From the NCBI GenBank assembly GCA_021298725.1, contig JAJTDU010000008.1, forward strand, positions 1-36,010: DNA of 36,010 nt. Reading direction: 5' to 3'. The notes beneath the pieces are model-generated. The model was not told the DNA's origin. It worked only from the letters and a program-made list of their open reading frames with translations, and searched no databases. The position numbers were made by a program, and so were the translations under genes. The DNA comes from Verrucomicrobiaceae bacterium (GTDB lineage Bacteria > Verrucomicrobiota > Verrucomicrobiia > Verrucomicrobiales > Verrucomicrobiaceae). Shown here one piece after another: positions 32,411-36,010 of the stretch; positions within the stretch are counted from its first letter, which is position 1, and each line of letters opens with the position of its first letter.

Positions 32411-33494
32411 TGGCGTCCTGCAAAGCATCGCCAACAATGGGCTCTATTCGCTTCTGCTCTTCGTCGTTCCACTGCTCATGGGTGATAAGGCCAGCCTGAT
32501 CGCGCTTTGGAAGTGTCTCGTGCTCACCTGGCTACCAGTGTCCATCTATGGCGTGTTCCAGCAGGTCAACGGTTTCGCCGATTTTGAGATCGAGTATCTG
32601 CTCAGCGGCCTCAGCATCGAGATCAAGCAGCTCTACACCAACGAAGTCCGCGCCTTCTCCACATTGAACTCTCCCACGGCGCTTTCCATCGTTGATGCCG
32701 TTTTGGCCGTGTCCAGCCTGCTGCTCGGATTTATGTATCGCGGGAAAAACGGTCAGCCAGTGATCGCCCGGACGCTGGCGTTGTTCTGCTTTTTTGCGCA
32801 TACCGCCGGCCTCATCGCCTCCACAGGCCGTTCTTCCCTGCTGATTCTGCCCACCGCCCTCATCGGCACTTGGTGCTTCGCCTCGCACGGGCGCACCAAG
32901 GTTTTTTACACCACCGTGGCCGCCTCATTTCTGCTGCTCGTCGCCTCTTCGGGCTGGCTGATCAACCATCTCGAGGAAATGAACGAACGTGCGCTTTCGC
33001 TTGGAGCGCCGGGCGCCTTCATCTCACGCATGGTCATGGTCGGCACCTACTGGGACCGTCTGACCGGCTTTTCCAACGTGCTCATGAATCCCAAGGCCTG
33101 GTCGCTCTTCGGCTATGGCAAGGCTGAGGATGGCACCGGTATGTATTACTACCACGATCCCATCTCTGAGATCCTCATGCGTTACGGGGCGGTCACGCTT
33201 GTCATCGTCATCGGAGTCGTCGTTTTTATGCTGAACTGGTTTCATAAGCAGGCCTGGCAGATCGAGTCCAAGCCGGACCGCCAGTTCGCCTCCGCCATGA
33301 TCGCCCTGGCCTTTTCCATCATGCTGGTCTCCGCTGTCAGCGGTTCAGTGATGACGGTTTTCCCGGTGAATGTCTTCTTCTGGCTGGCCTGCGCCGCCGT
33401 GCTCGGTCTTTCCAAACGTCCGACCTCCGTGCGGCCATCTGTCGCACCACAGGGCTATCCGCAGCAGCCTTTCCCACACTCCATCTTGCCATGA
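32361..33494 (+). pseudogene. Main body of the O-antigen ligase/polymerase (frameshifted from its N-terminus)
   Basis: Homology starts at about 32391 with 'SSGAGLNGVLQSIANNGLYSLLLFVVPLL'; the listed start is only the first available codon. Multiple spans follow. A large loop holds 'TNEVRAFSTLNSPTALS', and 'IASTGRSSLLILPTALIG' is the short Wzy_C-like block seen in O-antigen ligases and polymerases. The later 'LFGYGKAEDGTGMYYYHDPISEILMRYGAVTLVIVIGVVVFMLNW' is also typical. Product would ligate or polymerise O-antigen in the inner membrane. The tail is Pro-rich. The last 4 bases overlap the methyltransferase start (ATGA). Confidence 0.75.
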
Positions 33495-34234
33495 GCGCCT
33501 ACTACGAGACCTACTGGCAGAAGTCCGATGGCTGGACGCCTGACAAAGGCGTGAATCATCCCGTTGAGCGGGCGATTTTCGCCCGCCTGCTCAAACCGGG
33601 CATGCGGCTCATCGACTACGGCTGTGGCAATGGCGAGCGTTACGGCCGTAACATGCTCGCACGGCAGATCGACTACCGTGGCTTCGACATTTCCGAAACC
33701 GCGCTCGCCAACGCCGCTCAACTCGGTCTCAACGTCGCCCGCATCGCAGCCGATGGCAGCCTGCCCATCGAAAATGCCAGCGCCGACTGTGCCATGTGCT
33801 TCGAGGTGCTTGAGCATCTCATGGAGCCTGACAGCGCCCTCGCCGCCATCCTCCATGCGCTCAAACCCGGAGCGCAGGCCGTCTTCAGCGTGCCGAACGC
33901 CGCGCACTACACGCAGCGAATCGAGTTTCTGCTTACCGGTTTCTGGAATCCTGGTGGCAGTCCGCTCACCGCGCGCAAATGCCCCTGGCGCGATCCGCAC
34001 ATCCGTTTCTTCAATCCTTCCATGCTGCGCCGTATGCTCGAAGCGAACGGATTTGAGGTCATGGAGATCATCAGCGAGCCCTTCACGCTGCAAGCCCTGC
34101 CCTGGTTCTACAAACAGGAAAAACTCTTCCCGTTATTGAACTTGCTCTCCAAACCGTTCGCCTGGCTCGGTGCGCTGTTCCCGGGCTTCTGGTCGGCACG
34201 TCTCTTCGCCATCGTGCGGAAACCCAAGGTTTGA
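33491..34234 (+). CDS. SAM-dependent methyltransferase, class I
   Basis: 247 aa. The SAM-binding motif I reads 'RLIDYGCGNGERYGR', followed by 'YRGFDISETALANA' (acidic residue binding the ribose), 'IAADGSLPIENASADCAMCFEVLEHLMEPDSALAAILHALKPGAQAVFSVPN' and 'HIRFFNPSMLRRMLEANGFEV'. This is the Methyltransf_11/23 pattern of enzymes that modify sugars or lipid carriers in polysaccharide loci. The C-terminus has amphipathic/hydrophobic helices (LLNLLSKPFAWLGALFPGFW) that may touch the membrane. Target unknown. It follows the ligase with an ATGA overlap and precedes a second methyltransferase by 1 base. Confidence 0.87.
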   Translation: MSAYYETYWQKSDGWTPDKGVNHPVERAIFARLLKPGMRLIDYGCGNGERYGRNMLARQIDYRGFDISETALANAAQLGLNVARIAADGSLPIENASADCAMCFEVLEHLMEPDSALAAILHALKPGAQAVFSVPNAAHYTQRIEFLLTGFWNPGGSPLTARKCPWRDPHIRFFNPSMLRRMLEANGFEVMEIISEPFTLQALPWFYKQEKLFPLLNLLSKPFAWLGALFPGFWSARLFAIVRKPKV

Positions 34235-34235
34235 T

Positions 34236-34937
34236 ATGCTTCGTCCTCTGCTCCGCCGCTTTTGCTACACGGCCAACACCATTCGCTACCGCGTTGAATG
34301 GCCGCGTTTGCGCGAGGCCTTTGCCAAGGTGCCTCCGGCACAGACCCTGTTCGACGGCGGTGCCGGTTCGGGCGAGTTTTTGCGCCGGGCGCTGGCCGCA
34401 AGCTTTGCCAACAAGGTCATCGCCCTCGAATTCGACGCGGGAAACTTCGAGTGTCTCCAAGCCAACATTGGCCGCGACCCGCGCGCACGATTGATTCGCG
34501 GCTCGCTGCTCGAAATCCCGCTCGAGGATGAAAGCGTGGACATGGTGATGAGCACGCAGGTCATCGAGCACATCCAGGATCACGAAAAGGCGGCGGCTGA
34601 GCTCTGCCGCATCCTCAAGCCCGGCGGTTATGCTCTCATCACCGTGCCGCATCCCCCTGAGCCCTTTCCCAATGACGGCCACTGCCGCGAGGGCTACACA
34701 GCCGAGGATCTGACGGCGCTTTTTGCCCCGCATGGCATGAGTGCGCTGCACACGGATTACTTTCTCACGCGCACGACGACGAACCGCATGGCATTCGCAT
34801 GGCGGCTTCCGGCACACGGTGTTTTTCTTCCAGTCGCGTGGGTTGATGCCGAAAAAAGGCTCACTTCGGAGCAAAGACGCGCCGGCACGCCTTACGGCAT
34901 CCTTATGCTGTTCCAGAAACAGCCCCGTCATCAGTGA
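34236..34937 (+). CDS. SAM-dependent methyltransferase, class I
   Basis: 233 aa from the ATG of MLRPLLRRFCYTANTIRYRVEWPRL; the track start at 34170 overlaps the upstream gene. Motif I 'TLFDGGAGSGEFLRRAL', 'VIALEFDAGNFECLQANI', 'IRGSLLEIPLEDESVDMVMSTQVIEHIQDHEKAAAELCRILKPGGYALITVPHP' and 'EGYTAEDLTALFAPHGM' define a Methyltransf_11-type enzyme. It differs from the previous methyltransferase in sequence, so the pair is not a recent duplication. Likely acts on the polysaccharide made by this locus. The stop overlaps the glycosyltransferase start (GTGA). Confidence 0.87.
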   Translation: MLRPLLRRFCYTANTIRYRVEWPRLREAFAKVPPAQTLFDGGAGSGEFLRRALAASFANKVIALEFDAGNFECLQANIGRDPRARLIRGSLLEIPLEDESVDMVMSTQVIEHIQDHEKAAAELCRILKPGGYALITVPHPPEPFPNDGHCREGYTAEDLTALFAPHGMSALHTDYFLTRTTTNRMAFAWRLPAHGVFLPVAWVDAEKRLTSEQRRAGTPYGILMLFQKQPRHQ

Positions 34938-36010
34938 GACTTCTCATCATCGACCCCAACATGAATCTCTCCAGCCCGTCCATGAAAGGCGTGGTGAGTT
35001 CACTTGCGGCATGGAAAGAGCGCGGCATCGAAACCGAGGTCTGGTGCTGGACTTGCGATGACCACCTGCCCGCCACCATTCGCAAACTGCCGCGCATCGG
35101 CGATGTGCGTCTCCTCGGCGGCTTTGCCTTTTCCTGGCTCGTCTTTTGGCGTGCGTGGTGGCTGTTCAAAGTGCGGAAACAACCGAGGCCGGATGTGATC
35201 TACAGCATCGCCTGGTATCACAAAGCCTGTGATGTCTGCCACGTTCACTTCTCACAGGTTGACTGGGAGAAACGTCAGCATCAGCTCGGCATCCACTCAC
35301 TGCGAGATCTCGTCGAGAGCATCGTCAATAAGCTCAATCTCCGTCGCGCACGTGCTTTCCTGCGCCAAACCACGGCTCGAAAAATCGTCAGCGTCTCCCA
35401 GTCCGTCGCTGATGACATGCGTGCTGAAAATCCGCGCATCCCCATTCAAGTTCTGCCGAACAGCTACGATCCGCAGCGCTTCCATCCCAGTGTGCGCGAT
35501 CAATTTCGTGCCAAGACGCGCTCGAAGCTTGGCTACGACGAAACCCGGCGTGTTTTCATCTTTGTCAGCACCGGTCATTACCGTCGCAAAGGTTTTTTCC
35601 TCGCGGTCGAGGCGCTGCGCCGTCTGCGCCAAAGTCATCCGGAAGCCTGTCTTCTCGTCATTGGCGGTCGCGAAGAGCGCCTCAACTCGCTGCGAAAGAA
35701 ACTCGGGGCTGATCAAGGCTGGATCACCTTCACCGGCATGGTTCCCGATGTGGAAACCTACTTCGCGGCTGCTGACGCCCTGCTGTTTCCCTCCTACTCC
35801 GAGGCGTTCGCCCTCGTTGAGGTCGAGGCCGCCGCCTGCGGCCTGCCGTTGTTTCTCACACCTCATCACGGCTCCGAGATGATCCTCGAAGACGGCGTCA
35901 ATGGCCGCCTGATCGAGTTCGATGCCGAGCGGATCGCCCAAGTGCTGGCTGAGTTTGTGGAAGGCCGCTGGAAGCCGACAGGAACCTCCCTCAAGCACGC
36001 GGTGGATTCT
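34934..36010 (+). CDS. Family 4 glycosyltransferase (3' end outside window)
   Basis: Not in the ORF track because it has no stop in the window. It opens at a GTG in the GTGA overlap and is open for 359 codons to the last base. 'MRLLIIDPNMNLSSPSMKG' is a GT-B N-terminus, followed by 'VIYSIAWYHKACDVCHVHFSQVDW' and 'RKIVSVSQSVADDM', then 'VLPNSYDP..F', which closes the N-domain. The C-domain has 'FIFVSTGHYRRKGFFLAVEAL', 'VIGGREERLNSL', 'FTGMVPDVETYFAAADALLFPSYSEAFALVEVEAAACGLPLF' (the E-x7-E of GT4) and 'GVNGRLIE'. It transfers a sugar from a nucleotide donor onto the growing glycan. Donor and linkage are not deducible. Probably only a few tens of residues are missing. Confidence 0.92.
   Translation, partial: MRLLIIDPNMNLSSPSMKGVVSSLAAWKERGIETEVWCWTCDDHLPATIRKLPRIGDVRLLGGFAFSWLVFWRAWWLFKVRKQPRPDVIYSIAWYHKACDVCHVHFSQVDWEKRQHQLGIHSLRDLVESIVNKLNLRRARAFLRQTTARKIVSVSQSVADDMRAENPRIPIQVLPNSYDPQRFHPSVRDQFRAKTRSKLGYDETRRVFIFVSTGHYRRKGFFLAVEALRRLRQSHPEACLLVIGGREERLNSLRKKLGADQGWITFTGMVPDVETYFAAADALLFPSYSEAFALVEVEAAACGLPLFLTPHHGSEMILEDGVNGRLIEFDAERIAQVLAEFVEGRWKPTGTSLKHAVDS

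Noticed and set aside
35297-35998. 233-aa minus-strand ORF at the window end
   Set aside because: Antisense to the GT4 glycosyltransferase, which is missing from the ORF track only because it runs off the window.
1-36010. CRISPR array, tRNA, insertion sequence or prophage
   Set aside because: I scanned the non-coding gaps and found no regularly spaced repeats, cloverleaf-like sequence, transposase or phage structural gene.

Overview
The window is GC-rich, densely coding bacterial chromosome, most likely from the phylum Verrucomicrobiota (a Prosthecobacter/Verrucomicrobium-like relative). This placement is inference. It rests on a Tat-exported DUF1501 protein, a neutral-ceramidase-type secreted enzyme, a tandem-domain secreted esterase, a LamG remnant of the kind found in planctomycete/verrucomicrobial DUF1549/DUF1553 proteins, and a Pro/Ala-rich single-span membrane protein. 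I found no tRNA, rRNA, CRISPR array, transposase or prophage.

Layout. 0-2.6 kb (+): the 3' end of a ClpX-like unfoldase with a duplicated C-terminal domain, a membrane-bound cyclase-fold protein that has lost key catalytic residues, and recR. 2.6-5.5 kb (-): a small zincin and a secreted M1 aminopeptidase with HEAT repeats. 5.5-9.8 kb (+): DUF1501 protein, lipA with a disrupted 5' end, a TIGR01777 SDR protein and a HAD phosphatase. 9.8-10.7 kb (-): a broken sugar-nucleotide epimerase. 10.8-13.1 kb: Pro-rich membrane protein, a 27-aa membrane peptide, a GAF protein and a secreted hypothetical. 13-15.9 kb (+): a RapA-type Swi2/Snf2 ATPase. 16-20.7 kb (-): DUF2959 lipoprotein, glutaredoxin, two secreted esterases/hydrolases and a YugP-like membrane zinc peptidase. 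20.7-22.6 kb (+): a secreted beta-propeller and a secreted helical protein. 22.6-25.2 kb (-): gene remnants, a ceramidase-like protein and a SMUG1 uracil-DNA glycosylase. 25.3-26.8 kb (+): rpsB-tsf with a structured leader and a strong terminator. After a 0.4-kb non-coding gap, 27.2-36 kb (+) is a tightly packed run: DAHP synthase, a DUF2887 nuclease-like protein, the ADP-heptose genes rfaE1 and gmhA, a flippase, a broken O-antigen ligase, two methyltransferases and a GT4 glycosyltransferase cut by the window end. From rfaE1 onward this is an LPS/surface-polysaccharide locus.

The most striking pattern is that at least four genes with recognisable families (M1 peptidase, lipA, the epimerase, the O-antigen ligase) each lack an internal segment of tens of codons. 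Three of them change frame at the junction. A fifth site joins two unrelated gene fragments. This is either a real deletion-prone lineage or, quite possibly, assembly error; read-level evidence would decide. I did not see a convincing new multi-gene defence or mobile system.

Intergenic stretches of 100-300 bp at 10671-10791, 15881-16000 and 24311-24492 hold no gene I recognise.
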